64,000 nucleotides of DNA from Halovivax limisalsi (GCF_023093535.1 NZ_CP095757.1:3100001-3164000), one strand, 5' to 3'. Numbered from the stretch's first letter, positions 1 to 7,985 are shown. Program-made: numbers and translations. Notes: generated by a model from the sequence alone, not told the origin.

Positions 1-1
1 C

Positions 2-616
2 CTCCGGTCGATCAACCGGATGAACGATCTCGTCGACACCGCCCGCGTCGACGGCGACCTGCTCTTCGACGGCAAGAACGTCTACGACGACGACGTCGAT
101 CCCGTCGCGCTCCGCCGGAAGATCGGCATGGTGTTCCAGTCGCCGAACCCGTTCCCCAAATCGATCCGCGACAACGTCGCCTACGGCCTCAAAGTCCAGG
201 GCGACGATCAGAACGTCGACCAGAAGGTCGAGACCGCGCTCAGGAACGCGGCCCTCTGGGACGAGGTGAACCACCAGCTCGACGAGAGCGGCCTCGAGCT
301 CTCCGGCGGCCAACAACAGCGCCTCTGTATCGCCCGCGCGATCGCGCCCGACCCGGAGGTCATCCTCATGGACGAGCCCGCGAGCGCGCTCGACCCCGTC
401 GCCACCTCGAAGATCGAGGACCTGATCGACGATCTGGCCGAAGAGTACACGGTCGTCATCGTCACCCACAACATGCAACAGGCGGCCCGCATCTCCGACA
501 AGACGGCGGTCTTCCTCACCGGCGGCGAACTCGTCGAGTTCGACGACACAAACAAGATCTTCGAGAATCCCGATCACCAGCGCGTCGAGGACTACATCAC
601 CGGGAAGTTCGGTTGA
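2..616 (+). CDS. pstB: PstB, phosphate ABC transporter ATPase (5' end outside window)
   Basis: ATP-hydrolysing subunit of the Pst high-affinity phosphate importer on the cytoplasmic face of the membrane. The frame is open to the window edge, so the N-terminus with the Walker A loop is missing; about 204 residues are visible. Visible motifs are the Q-loop context ([11 protein letters not shown]), the ABC signature [14 protein letters not shown], Walker B VILMDEP followed by the D-loop SALDP, and the H-loop VTHN. The NPFPKSI stretch is typical of PstB. The gene is followed by a hairpin array and then phoU, the usual neighbour of pst genes. It is probably the last or next-to-last gene of a pstSCAB operon starting left of the window and induced by phosphate limitation (family knowledge). 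Confidence 0.95.
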   Translation, partial: LRSINRMNDLVDTARVDGDLLFDGKNVYDDDVDPVALRRKIGMVFQSPNPFPKSIRDNVAYGLKVQGDDQNVDQKVETALRNAALWDEVNHQLDESGLELSGGQQQRLCIARAIAPDPEVILMDEPASALDPVATSKIEDLIDDLAEEYTVVIVTHNMQQAARISDKTAVFLTGGELVEFDDTNKIFENPDHQRVEDYITGKFG

Positions 617-1012
617 GGAACTTTTGCGCTGTCGTTCGGAAGACGCTTCGCGTCTTCCGTGATGACGAGAGGCGCGAAGCGCCTCTCGAACCACGCTCTG
701 ACGGAACGGCGCCAGCACGGCTGGCGCACGTTCCGTCGACGCTCGGCAAAATCTTCAAAAGAGCCTCCGGCTCTTTTGGACGGCGAGGGAACGCAGTTCC
801 CTCGAGCAGTCGGCGCGAAGCGCCGACGACCTCCGCGGGAGCTTCGCTCCCGCTTAGCTTCCATGAAAAGCACTCCTCGCTCCCCTACAGCGCCGCTTCG
901 CGGCGCTTTGGCTCGCGGCTTCGCCGCTCGCTTTCCCGCGGCGCGCAGCGCCGCGCTTTCCGGGTCGGTCGTCGGCCCGCTCGCTCACTTCGTTCGCTCG
1001 CGGTGAACGACT
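617..1012 (+). repeat. Array of about eleven short hairpins after pstB (element copy A)
   Basis: Starts one base after the pstB stop. Perfect or near-perfect stem-loops of 8-10 bp with three-base loops (TTC, GAA, TCC, GCA) follow each other: 638-658, 667-687, 701-736 (nested), 756-778, 784-804, 809-827, 835-853, 889-907, about 915-926 (weaker) and 937-955, plus an imperfect one near 976-1003. Between them lie four short blocks also found after gdhB at 60119-60247: GAACTTTTGCGCTG (618-631), CTCGGCAAAA (742-751), ATGAAAAGCACTCCTC (863-878) and GGTCGTCGGCCCGCTCGCTC (967-986). No coding potential is credible here. It could be a 3'-UTR or termination element, or a palindromic mobile repeat. Confidence 0.85.
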
Positions 1013-1293
1013 CAGGCGCGGAGCCCCGTCCAGGCCGCTGCAACTCGTTACAACCGCATCAAGCCTTTCCCGCCGGGTCTGGCGACGGCATCCGCACCAA
1101 GGGCAGCTGTCACAACGACGAGAACAGCGTTCCGAAGACCCAGATCCAGCCGTTACCAGCGTCGGTCGGCATCGGCAGTTCACGACCCGAGCTCCAGAAC
1201 CGATTCCCGTCGAACCGCACGCGGACCATCGAGAGGCGCCCCGGAACGACCCGAGACATAAGCTACATACCCGTTCGACGCGGATTCGCGAGT
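1013..1293. other. Non-coding stretch and phoU promoter region
   Basis: No gene is seen. The frame of phoU runs open through this stretch, but its translation is arginine-rich and unlike PhoU, so it is not coding. An AT-richer segment just upstream of phoU, around 1256-1272, is the only promoter-like sequence. Confidence 0.5.
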
Positions 1294-1965
1294 ATGGCAA
1301 GAGAGTCCTATCAGGAACAACTGACGGCGCTTCGCGAGGACGTCTGTTATATGGGCGAAGTCGTCATGGAACGCCTTCGGATGGGCCTCGACGCGCTCGA
1401 CCGGAAGGACGATTCGCTCGCCCGTGAGGTCATCGAGGGCGACTACGAGGTCAACCAGATGTACCTCGACCTCGAACAGCAGTGCGTCGACCTGCTCGCG
1501 CTCCAGCAACCGGTCGCGAGCGACCTCCGGTTCATCGCGGCCTCGTTCAAGATCATCACCGACCTCGAACGGATCGCCGACCTCGCGGTCAACCTCGGCG
1601 AGTACACCATCGACGCCGAGCGCGACCTCTTCCCCGACGTCGACATCCAGGAGATGGGCGTCGCGACGCTCGAGATGGTCGACGACGCGGTCCAGGCCTA
1701 CGACACCGAAGACGTCGAGGCCTGTCGCGAACTCGCCGCCCGCGACGACGACGTCGACCTCGTCGCCGAACGGGCCAGCGAGATCGTCGTCCGCGACCTC
1801 ATCGAACGCGAACTCGACGAGTCCGACGAGGTCGAGGACCTCCTCCAGGACGTCTCCCGGCTCCTGTTGACGATCCGCGACTTGGAACGAATCGGCGATC
1901 ACGCCGTCAACATCGCCGCGCGCACGCTGTACATGGTCGAGAACGACGACGAACTCATCTACTGA
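1294..1965 (+). CDS. phoU: PhoU, phosphate-signalling accessory protein
   Basis: Cytoplasmic helical protein of 223 residues that modulates Pst transport and phosphate signalling. The two tandem PhoU three-helix repeats are visible: each has a LR.I...KIITDLERIADLA-type metal-binding signature (QQPVASDLRFIAASFKI then DLERIADLAVNLGEY; and LLTIRDLERIGDHAVNIAART near the C-terminus). The ATG at 1294 fits the family length; the frame stays open upstream, but that translation is arginine-rich and non-homologous. It follows pstB, separated by the hairpin array, so it may be transcribed with pst or from its own promoter. Confidence 0.95.
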   Translation: MARESYQEQLTALREDVCYMGEVVMERLRMGLDALDRKDDSLAREVIEGDYEVNQMYLDLEQQCVDLLALQQPVASDLRFIAASFKIITDLERIADLAVNLGEYTIDAERDLFPDVDIQEMGVATLEMVDDAVQAYDTEDVEACRELAARDDDVDLVAERASEIVVRDLIERELDESDEVEDLLQDVSRLLLTIRDLERIGDHAVNIAARTLYMVENDDELIY

Positions 1966-2150
1966 CGGCCCTCGGTTCGGGTTCGCCGTCGTTTCGCTAC
2001 TGTTCCAGTCCGTGGCGAAGCCACGCCGCACTGACCGACCGACAGGGATCCGATCACGTCCCTGCCGGACCGACCCCGAATCTCCGTAGGGCCGCCTGAT
2101 GGACGACGGCAAGGCAGGTCCACGTCGACACCTCGCCAGCGTGGTCCTGA

Positions 2151-2450
2151 CGAACCCTCGACGGCGCAGCCGTCGCCGACGACGGTGCCCCGGACGCCGT
2201 CTTCGCCCACGTCAGCGACCTGCACGGCCAGCTCGCGTCGAGACACGAGATCTACTTCGACAACTCGCCGAGCGCCCCCGATCTCGACTTCGGCGACGAG
2301 GCGTCCACCGTCGAGCGCAGTGTCCTACATCCAGCCGGGCGTCGATTGCGACGAGGGCGAGGCCTACAGCGAGACGTCGATGATCCCACGCGTGAACGAC
2401 TTTCCCGAAGGAGGGCGAACTCACCGCCGAAAGTTCAACGGATACGGTTA
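2151..2450 (+). pseudogene. Remnant of a secreted metallophosphoesterase (5'-nucleotidase-like)
   Basis: One frame reads DDGAPDAVFAHVSDLHGQL then RHEIYFDN, APDLDFGDE and TVERS, from about 2160 to 2316. SDLHG is the first metal-binding motif (D-x-H) of calcineurin-like phosphoesterases, and the spacing resembles the start of the mature region of haloarchaeal 5'-nucleotidase/UshA-like proteins. The reading then shifts frame (YIQPGVDCDEGEAY from about 2320) and shifts again (GELTAESSTDTVMW near 2415-2455) before stop codons. No GD or GNH motifs follow, so most of the gene is gone. The position next to phosphate genes suits a phosphatase, but that is inference. Confidence 0.4.
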
Positions 2451-2688
2451 TGTGGTACGTTCACATAGGTTCCTATGGTGGTTAGCTATTGTTCGTGGGA
2501 ACAAACGGTAGCCAGTACCGAAAGTCGGTAAGGCAGATCGGCGCGTCGAGCACGCAACGCAGGAGCGGTGATGCGCACCGAGAGCGGCAATAACTCGGTG
2601 GAGCGATGGGAACGAACATGACACAACGCACGGAAACCGGGCGATATCGACCAGTACACGAACGGCGGGAAACCGACGGAGGAAACGG

Positions 2689-3876
2689 ATGAGCGGCGAG
2701 GGAAGCACGATCGGCGGCGGCGTGGGAAACGAGGCGAACGGCGATCTAAGTACCGTCAGCGGCGGCGAAGACAATCAGGCCGACGGACAGGCGAGCACCG
2801 TCAGCGGCGGCGAGCGGAACCTCACCGGGGACGACTTCGGCACGGCCAGCGGCGGTCACGACAACTCGGTCTTCGGTCGGTACAGCGTCGTCGGCGGGGG
2901 GCGAAACAATCGGACGACGGGGACCGCGAGCACCATCGCTGGCGGCGGAACGGTCGAAGGCATCGACGGCGGTGGCGGCAATCTGGCGGACGGCGAACTG
3001 AGTTTCATCGGCGGCGGCGCGTGGAACACCGCCAGAGGACAGTACGCGACGATCGGCGGTGGTGAAGACAACCGGACCGAAGCGGAGTACGCGACCGTCG
3101 GCGGCGGGCTGGAGAACGAAGCCACCGGGATTCGATCGACGGTCGGTGCGGGCTGGGGAAACGAAGCCACCGGCCAGGCGGCAACAGTGGCCGGCGGTGC
3201 GGGGAACGAAGCGAGCGGCGTCGACGCGACCGTCGGCGGCGGCGTCGGCAACGCGGCGAGTGCCCGACGGGCGACGGTCGGCGGTGGCGGCGCGACGGGC
3301 GGGCAGGGGAATACGGCCAGCGGTGCCCACGCGACAGTCGGCGGCGGTCGGAACAACACGGCGAGCGGTGATCGGGCGACCGTTCCCGGTGGATTCTCGA
3401 ACGAAGCGGCCGGAGAACACTCGTTCGCGGCCGGTCGGGGCGCCAACGCAACGCACGACGGTGCGGTCGTGTTCGGGGACGCCACGACCACCGACATCTC
3501 CTCGACCGGCCCCGACGAAGCGCGGTTCCAGATGCCCGTTCACGCACCGGCGTTCAACACCGAGAGCACCAGCGCGGCGAAGACGAACGTCGAACCGGTC
3601 GACCCGCAGGCCACGCTCCAGGGCGTCGAGTCGCTGTCGATCACCACCTGGGAGTTCCGCGAGAACGGGAGCGGTCGACACATGGGGCCGATGGCCGAAG
3701 AGTTCGCGGACACGTTCGGCCTCGGCGAGGACGGAACCGCCATCGCATCGGTCGATTCCGACGGCGTCGCGTTCGCCGCGATCCAGGGACTGGCGGAGTC
3801 CCTGGGGGAGAAAGCCGAACGCATCACCGCGCTGGAGGAACGACTCGCGACGCTGGAGTCGCGGGTGGACGAGTGA
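2689..3876 (+). CDS. YadA-head-like repeat protein with C-terminal peptidase S74 chaperone domain
   Basis: 395 residues. Residues 1 to about 255 are roughly 15 copies of a glycine-rich repeat, consensus A-T-V-G-G-G-x-x-N-x-A-x-G, typical of the left-handed beta-roll of trimeric adhesin heads. After a linker comes a peptidase S74 (intramolecular chaperone) domain: KTNVEPVDP, TTWEFRENG, RHMGPMAEEFADTFGLG, ASVDSDGVAFAAIQGL and a final coiled coil (EKAERITALEERLATLE). In phage tail spikes this domain trimerises the protein and cuts itself off with a Ser-Lys pair; here Ser293 and Lys298 keep the family spacing (S-T-S-A-A-K). The start has an SD (GGAGG, 2678-2682) six bases before ATG. No signal peptide or membrane anchor is visible, so the N-terminus may be lost, or the protein may be a virus-derived fibre. 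Confidence 0.85.
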   Translation: MSGEGSTIGGGVGNEANGDLSTVSGGEDNQADGQASTVSGGERNLTGDDFGTASGGHDNSVFGRYSVVGGGRNNRTTGTASTIAGGGTVEGIDGGGGNLADGELSFIGGGAWNTARGQYATIGGGEDNRTEAEYATVGGGLENEATGIRSTVGAGWGNEATGQAATVAGGAGNEASGVDATVGGGVGNAASARRATVGGGGATGGQGNTASGAHATVGGGRNNTASGDRATVPGGFSNEAAGEHSFAAGRGANATHDGAVVFGDATTTDISSTGPDEARFQMPVHAPAFNTESTSAAKTNVEPVDPQATLQGVESLSITTWEFRENGSGRHMGPMAEEFADTFGLGEDGTAIASVDSDGVAFAAIQGLAESLGEKAERITALEERLATLESRVDE

Positions 3877-4100
3877 GGGCGGCTCCCGAGGGTCGAACGG
3901 TCAGCCCCGGCCTATTTCGCTACGGGGCGCCGTCACGACCTCTCGCGTCGAAGAACTCGTCGGTTCCGCGCGGATTCGCGGTTCCGGCGGCCGGGAAAAC
4001 CGGACGCGGTGGGGGTGAGAGCACGGCATCGCTCCCTTCGGGCGGCCGGGCAGGAGACGTTCCAGGCGCTCTAGACCGCGAGAACGCAACGGACCGGACG

Positions 4101-4112
4101 ATATTAATATAA
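4101..4112 (+). promoter_or_regulatory. TATA box of the small membrane gene at 4133
   Basis: ATATTAATATAA, containing a perfect 10-bp palindrome, lies about 26 bases upstream of the ATG at 4133, the standard haloarchaeal spacing for a leaderless transcript. Confidence 0.6.
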
Positions 4113-4132
4113 TCCGACCGCACCGGTACCGT

Positions 4133-4387
4133 ATGAAACAGCAGTCGTTTCGTCGAGCCGTCCTCGGTCTGCTCGCTCTCGCAGTGCTGGTCGTCACGCT
4201 CGGCTTGCTGTCCCTCCTCGAGGTGCTGACCGCGGAGTTCGGGCGGACGAACGCGTTCGCGAGTAACGCGTTTCCGCTCCTGGCCTGGGCGGTCGTCTCA
4301 CTCGTTACCGTCGTGCTACTGGGAACGGGCGTACGCCTCGCCGGACAATTTTTCTGGCGACTCGCCGCGCCGGTCGAGGCGGATTGA
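4133..4387 (+). CDS. Small two-helix membrane protein, function unknown
   Basis: 84 residues. Two hydrophobic segments are clear, about residues 9-30 (VLGLLALAVLVVTLGLLSLL) and 46-66 (FPLLAWAVVSLVTVVLLGTG), with a basic N-terminus (MKQQSFRR) that suggests a cytoplasmic N-terminus. A strong TATA box at 4101-4112 supports a real, leaderless transcript. No family is recognised. It stands alone between the S74 protein and a decayed stretch. Confidence 0.65.
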   Translation: MKQQSFRRAVLGLLALAVLVVTLGLLSLLEVLTAEFGRTNAFASNAFPLLAWAVVSLVTVVLLGTGVRLAGQFFWRLAAPVEAD

Positions 4388-4529
4388 CCGCGGCACGATT
4401 CCCCCATCAACGGTTGACCCAACCGGCGTTCGCTGGCGCAGCGTCGGCTGTACCCCGAGTGGCTTCCGAGCGGACTGTCGATGTCGAAATCGTCATGCAA
4501 GACGATCGTACGCGTCGCCGACCGCCGGT

Positions 4530-4990
4530 TCAGGTTCGATGCGGTCGGAGTCTGTAAGTTGTTGACGCGGTCGAGCGCCGCTGGCGAAGTTTCGAGACAA
4601 CCTCACGAACCGCCCGGAGCGACCTATCCACAATGTCTGGCGTCACCGGGAGTCCAGTACCGAACTCACGGGGGCGTCCTGGAAGGCAATCGGCAGGGTA
4701 TCGGACGACGAACTCCACCTCACGGACGACGGCGTCGAGGTGTTCGGCTACGCGGTGACGTCCGGCGCGCCGAGTTCGCCACCATCGACGGCGCTGCCGT
4801 GCAGAATACGCCCGCGGTGGTGTCGCGCACTCGGGATGGTGAGAGAGTTTGGAACGGGCACCTGACGATAGCGTCCGACGTTCGAGTGAATCACCTCCGG
4901 ATCCGGATAGAGGACTCCCCGCTACGTATGCCTCGAACGAACGCAGGAGTCGGCTGCTGGTTGGCCGCGATTTCGATCGGGTAGACGACG
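4530..4990 (+). pseudogene. Decayed coding stretch of unknown family
   Basis: No intact gene fits, but protein-like segments appear in shifting frames: VDAVERRWRSFETT near 4562-4605; then TGASWKAIGRVSDDELHLTD and GVEVFGYAVTSGAP from about 4665 to 4775; then EFATIDGAAVQNTPAVVS and DGERVWNGHLTIASDVRVN from about 4775 to 4890. Acidic, haloarchaeal-like composition in each piece suggests one former gene with frameshifts. I do not recognise the family. Chance open frames are the alternative. Confidence 0.3.
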
Positions 4991-5061
4991 GCTACGGACG
5001 ATCAGCGGAGTTCTTACTATGATCCTTCTCGGGTAGCTCCAGCACACCCAGAGACGAACGT

Positions 5062-5985
5062 ATGAAGGGAAACTGGAGCGACGGACGGGCGTATGCGGCG
5101 GCGCTGGTTGGAACCCTCATCATCGCAGTGGCGTGCGCGGTCGCCCTCGGGGGCGTAGGTATGGGCATCGAGGACCCGTTCTCGGAGAATTCGTCCGGGA
5201 GTGGCACCGACACCGCCGCGACCGATGGAACCGAAGGCGCCGAGGAAGCGGGCACCACCCCAGCGGACGAGGCGAGTTCGACGAGCCCCCCGTCCACGCT
5301 CATCGAGCCCGATCCCGAACCCCCGGACGACCGAGCCGGGGATGAGCCGGGGGTCAACTTCGTTCCTGGCATCGAGGACTTCACCATATCGACGGAGGAA
5401 TTCGACCGGTCCAGTCCCGACGTCGAGGACGGGTACGTAACCCCTGGTGAACATCGATTGCTCAGGTTCGATATGATAATCTACAACGTCGGAGCAGCGG
5501 ATGCCGAATTGGGTCGTCCCGAGAACCGTCCGGATCTGTTCGTCCACTCGGACTCGCACGGCCACGCGCACCTGAAAGGGTTCAATACGTATACGCTATT
5601 CGACGAGTCAGGCGGAAAGATGGACGTGGGAAAGAAACAGACGTTCTGTCTTCGGGACAACTTCCGCATCCCGCAGCGCTCGAACGTCAGCAGCAGCCCC
5701 CAGTACGATTGTGACTATCAGGGCATCAGCGCAGGGTGGGCTGACGTGTACGACTCGTCGCTCCCCGGCCAATACCTCGTCATCGACGGGGTCCCCGACG
5801 GAAACTACACGCTTCAGGCCACGACGAACGCAGAAGGCACGCTCGAGGAAACCTGTTCCCGCGACAACACCGTTCGGGTCGACCTTCGCATCGAAAACGG
5901 AACGGTCACGCTGCTCGATACACAGCACCGCTCCCGCGCGCCGTTCGAACGGCCGCTTGCTGCTGACGCTCGCTCGCTCTGTTGA
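5062..5985 (+). CDS. Lysyl oxidase family protein, exported
   Basis: 307 residues. Lysyl oxidases are copper amine oxidases that oxidise peptidyl lysine to aldehyde using a lysine tyrosylquinone (LTQ) cofactor. Residues about 10-35 form one membrane segment or signal anchor, followed by a long acidic Ser/Thr/Pro linker to about residue 95; the catalytic domain should be outside the cell. The copper site is HGHAH (His166, 168, 170). The LTQ lysine matches Lys192 in KKQTFCLRD, aligned with the animal K-A-S-F-C motif; the LTQ tyrosine matches Tyr230 in GWADVYDSS, 38 residues later (35 in human LOX). The closing GNYTLQATTNAEGTLEE matches the family's last conserved block. Both cofactor residues and the metal site appear intact. 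It stands in an accessory zone with no operon partner. A TATA-like CTTACTATG sits near 5010. Confidence 0.88.
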   Translation: MKGNWSDGRAYAAALVGTLIIAVACAVALGGVGMGIEDPFSENSSGSGTDTAATDGTEGAEEAGTTPADEASSTSPPSTLIEPDPEPPDDRAGDEPGVNFVPGIEDFTISTEEFDRSSPDVEDGYVTPGEHRLLRFDMIIYNVGAADAELGRPENRPDLFVHSDSHGHAHLKGFNTYTLFDESGGKMDVGKKQTFCLRDNFRIPQRSNVSSSPQYDCDYQGISAGWADVYDSSLPGQYLVIDGVPDGNYTLQATTNAEGTLEETCSRDNTVRVDLRIENGTVTLLDTQHRSRAPFERPLAADARSLC

Positions 5986-6055
5986 GCGCGACGATACCAA
6001 CTGTACCGGTGGAAAGGTGCGTTGGAAAACGGTACCGGAGACCACCCTACCACCA

Positions 6056-6119
6056 CCGGGCATACTTCTCAGGGTTGGCACTCGTCCTCGACGCGTGGCG
6101 TCGGTAGAAGTATGCCCGG
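6056..6119. terminator. 14-bp perfect inverted repeat between lysyl oxidase gene and tRNA-Met
   Basis: CCGGGCATACTTCT (6056-6069) and its exact complement AGAAGTATGCCCGG (6106-6119), separated by 36 bases. The right arm includes the last seven bases of the tRNA-Met gene on the opposite strand. The repeat sits between two convergent genes, so a bidirectional terminator or a tRNA 3'-processing structure is the simplest reading; an inverted copy of a tRNA end made by element insertion is an alternative. Confidence 0.55.
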
Positions 6120-6256
6120 GGAGGGCTCCGAACCCTCGATCTCCGCATGTCCCAGGTTCGAGGCTCGGCGGTCCTCGTGGGACACGGACTCGCTGTGCCG
6201 CACCGAATCTCTGAACCCTATGAGTGCGGCGCTATGTCCAGCTAAGCCACCCGGGC
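6113..6256 (-). tRNA. Elongator tRNA-Met (CAT) with intron
   Basis: Read on the minus strand, exon 1 is about 38 bases: acceptor GCCCGGG, D-arm GCTTAGCTGGACATAGC, anticodon stem CCGCA and loop CTCATA. Exon 2 is about 36 bases: TGCGG, variable loop, T-arm GAGGG-TTCGGAG-CCCTC, acceptor CCCGGGC and discriminator A. They are separated by about 70 bases between positions 37 and 38, the canonical archaeal intron site. Elongator tRNA-Met is one of the few haloarchaeal tRNAs known to carry an intron. CCA is not encoded. A TATA-like GGTTTAGAAAAC lies about 30 bases upstream (6279-6290). Confidence 0.9.
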
Positions 6257-6359
6257 TCGTTCGTCCGTTGTCGGGACGTTTTCTAAACCCTTCCGATTCC
6301 CGGTCGGCGTGGGGCCCGCACCCACGGATTTATCATACGGTGCTCCAAACCCTCTGGGC

Positions 6360-7523
6360 ATGAGCGTACCCGCTATCGTGGAGTCGGCGCTCGGCGGGGC
6401 GGACCTCGTCGAGCGGGTCCCGCTCGGGGGCGACGACGAGTTGTTCGTCTCCTCCGAGAGCACCCTCCTCTACCGGGGCGACGGACTGCTCTCGGACGAG
6501 TCCGTCGAGGAGTTTCCCCACGACGCGAACCGCCTCTCGGTCTCGGAGGGGCGACGCAAGACTCGCATCGCACTCGAGTACTCGATCGACGGCACGAAGG
6601 AGTTCAAAGTGCCCGCCGGGACGACCGACGCCGTCGTTCACCCCGTCGTCGCCGGCGTCCTCGCGGGCAACGGGATCACCGACGCCGGCGAGCAAGTCGT
6701 CCAGACGTTCCGCTTCAGCGAACTCACGGTGATCGTCACCAGCGACCGACTCGTCAAGCACATCGGCAGCGCCGTCTGGGACGAAGATTACGAGGAGTTC
6801 CCCTACGACGACGTCACCGGCCTCTCGTTCGAATCCGGCAGCGTCGCCACGCAGGTCGTCGTCGAGGTCGACGGCCGCCAGCAGCGGATCAAAGCGCCGA
6901 ACGAACAGGCGCCGGAACTCAGAGAGCGCCTCCAGGCGGCCGTCTTCGACTACCACGACGTCGACTCGCTGGACGCCCTCGCCGAGAAGGTCGGCCTGGA
7001 CGACGAGGCCGACGTAGACAGCCCCGGCGTCGACTTCGGTGAAGGCGTCGATCCGCTCTCCACCGAGTCGGCGAGCGACGAGGAAGCGTCGGCACAACCC
7101 GAGCCGGAAGTCGCCCCTGCCGACGGCGACCGCGTCGACGAAGCCGGACCGACGGCCACGGCCGGCGGCTCGTCGGGTGCCGGACGAACGGCGGCGACCG
7201 AATCGGCGTCGGACGCCGCATCGACGACGGAATCGCCGGACAGGGAGTCGGCGTCGGCCGAGTCGACGATCGAATCGCCGTCCGAGGGGACGGCGGCCAC
7301 CCGGGAGGAATCGACCGGGGCGAGTGACGAACCGACCGGTACGAGCGGGGACTCGGACGGGTTCGGAGCGAGCGGGTTCGAACCCGCCACGGCCGGCGCC
7401 GAGGCGGATCTCCTCGAACGCCTCGACGCGCTCGAGGAGACCGTCGACCGCCAGACCGCGATCCTCGAACGCCAGCAGAACACGATCGAACAGCTCATCG
7501 AGGAACTGCGCCGGGGTCGCTGA
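6360..7523 (+). CDS. Haloarchaeal PH-like domain protein with C-terminal coiled coil
   Basis: 387 residues. The first ~195 residues form two similar halves, each with short beta-strand patterns such as DELFVSSESTLLYRGDG...VEEFPHDANRLSV and LTVIVTSDRLVKHIG...YEEFPYDDVTGLSF, resembling bacterial PH-like domains that read lipid or membrane signals. A long disordered Ser/Thr/Glu/Ala-rich linker follows (about 215-345), then a heptad coiled coil (LLERLDALEETVDRQTAI and on) to the end. No membrane segment. The ATG at 6360 is about 28 bases after a TATA-like TTTATCATA. Conserved-looking but of unknown function. Confidence 0.85.
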   Translation: MSVPAIVESALGGADLVERVPLGGDDELFVSSESTLLYRGDGLLSDESVEEFPHDANRLSVSEGRRKTRIALEYSIDGTKEFKVPAGTTDAVVHPVVAGVLAGNGITDAGEQVVQTFRFSELTVIVTSDRLVKHIGSAVWDEDYEEFPYDDVTGLSFESGSVATQVVVEVDGRQQRIKAPNEQAPELRERLQAAVFDYHDVDSLDALAEKVGLDDEADVDSPGVDFGEGVDPLSTESASDEEASAQPEPEVAPADGDRVDEAGPTATAGGSSGAGRTAATESASDAASTTESPDRESASAESTIESPSEGTAATREESTGASDEPTGTSGDSDGFGASGFEPATAGAEADLLERLDALEETVDRQTAILERQQNTIEQLIEELRRGR

Positions 7524-7631
7524 AAGCGCCGATGGCACGAGTTGGCCATCTCGACGAGCCCACCGACCCGGCCGCGGTCGACCGGTCTCGCCGTCGTCGC
7601 CGCTCGATCCCTCCAGTCACTCTCTCGAACG

Positions 7632-7985
7632 TCACTCGCGGCCGGTCACCTTTCTGATACAGGTCGAGCCGTAGGGCCCGATTTCGCCGGCATCCAGGGC
7701 CAGAAAGTACCCAGTCGAGAGCGACGACCCGCAGCGCCGGCACGAGAACTCACCCTCCTTCGTGATCACGTCCCGGCCGAATCGGACGAACGTCCCTCGC
7801 TTCGGCCGGACAGTGCCGTCCTCGCGTTCGATGATTCCGCGCGTCTCCGCCGTATCGAGCGTCGTCCGGATGATCGCCGGATCTTCGGTGATCGCCTCGA
7901 GGCGGTCGACGACGGCGGCGAGGTCGAGCGACTCGTGTTCGAGCCGTTCGAGCAGCGAGAGTCCACGTTCGACCCGGTCGTCCAT
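7632..7985 (-). CDS. Haloarchaeal DUF5830-like protein
   Basis: 117 residues from ATG at 7985; longer upstream starts give unrelated sequence. The N-terminal ~75 residues look like a winged-helix or helical domain (SLLERLEHESLDLAAVVDRL, IIRTTLDTAETRGIIERED). A C-terminal part has a C-x-x-C pair (CRRCGSS) and a later Cys in GPYGSTCIRKVTG, suggesting a small zinc site. I associate this pattern with haloarchaeal DUF5830, from memory. It converges with nothing; the next gene is divergent. Confidence 0.75.
   Translation of the reverse strand: MDDRVERGLSLLERLEHESLDLAAVVDRLEAITEDPAIIRTTLDTAETRGIIEREDGTVRPKRGTFVRFGRDVITKEGEFSCRRCGSSLSTGYFLALDAGEIGPYGSTCIRKVTGRE

Noticed and set aside
613-1293. N-terminal extension of PhoU through the hairpin array
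   Set aside because: The frame is open but the translation is arginine-rich, unlike PhoU, and made of palindromes; the family start is at 1294.
1-6112. Direct-repeat att site matching the tRNA-Met 3' end at the left of the accessory zone
   Set aside because: I found no direct copy of the T-arm/acceptor sequence of this tRNA in the region; only the inverted copy at 6056 exists.
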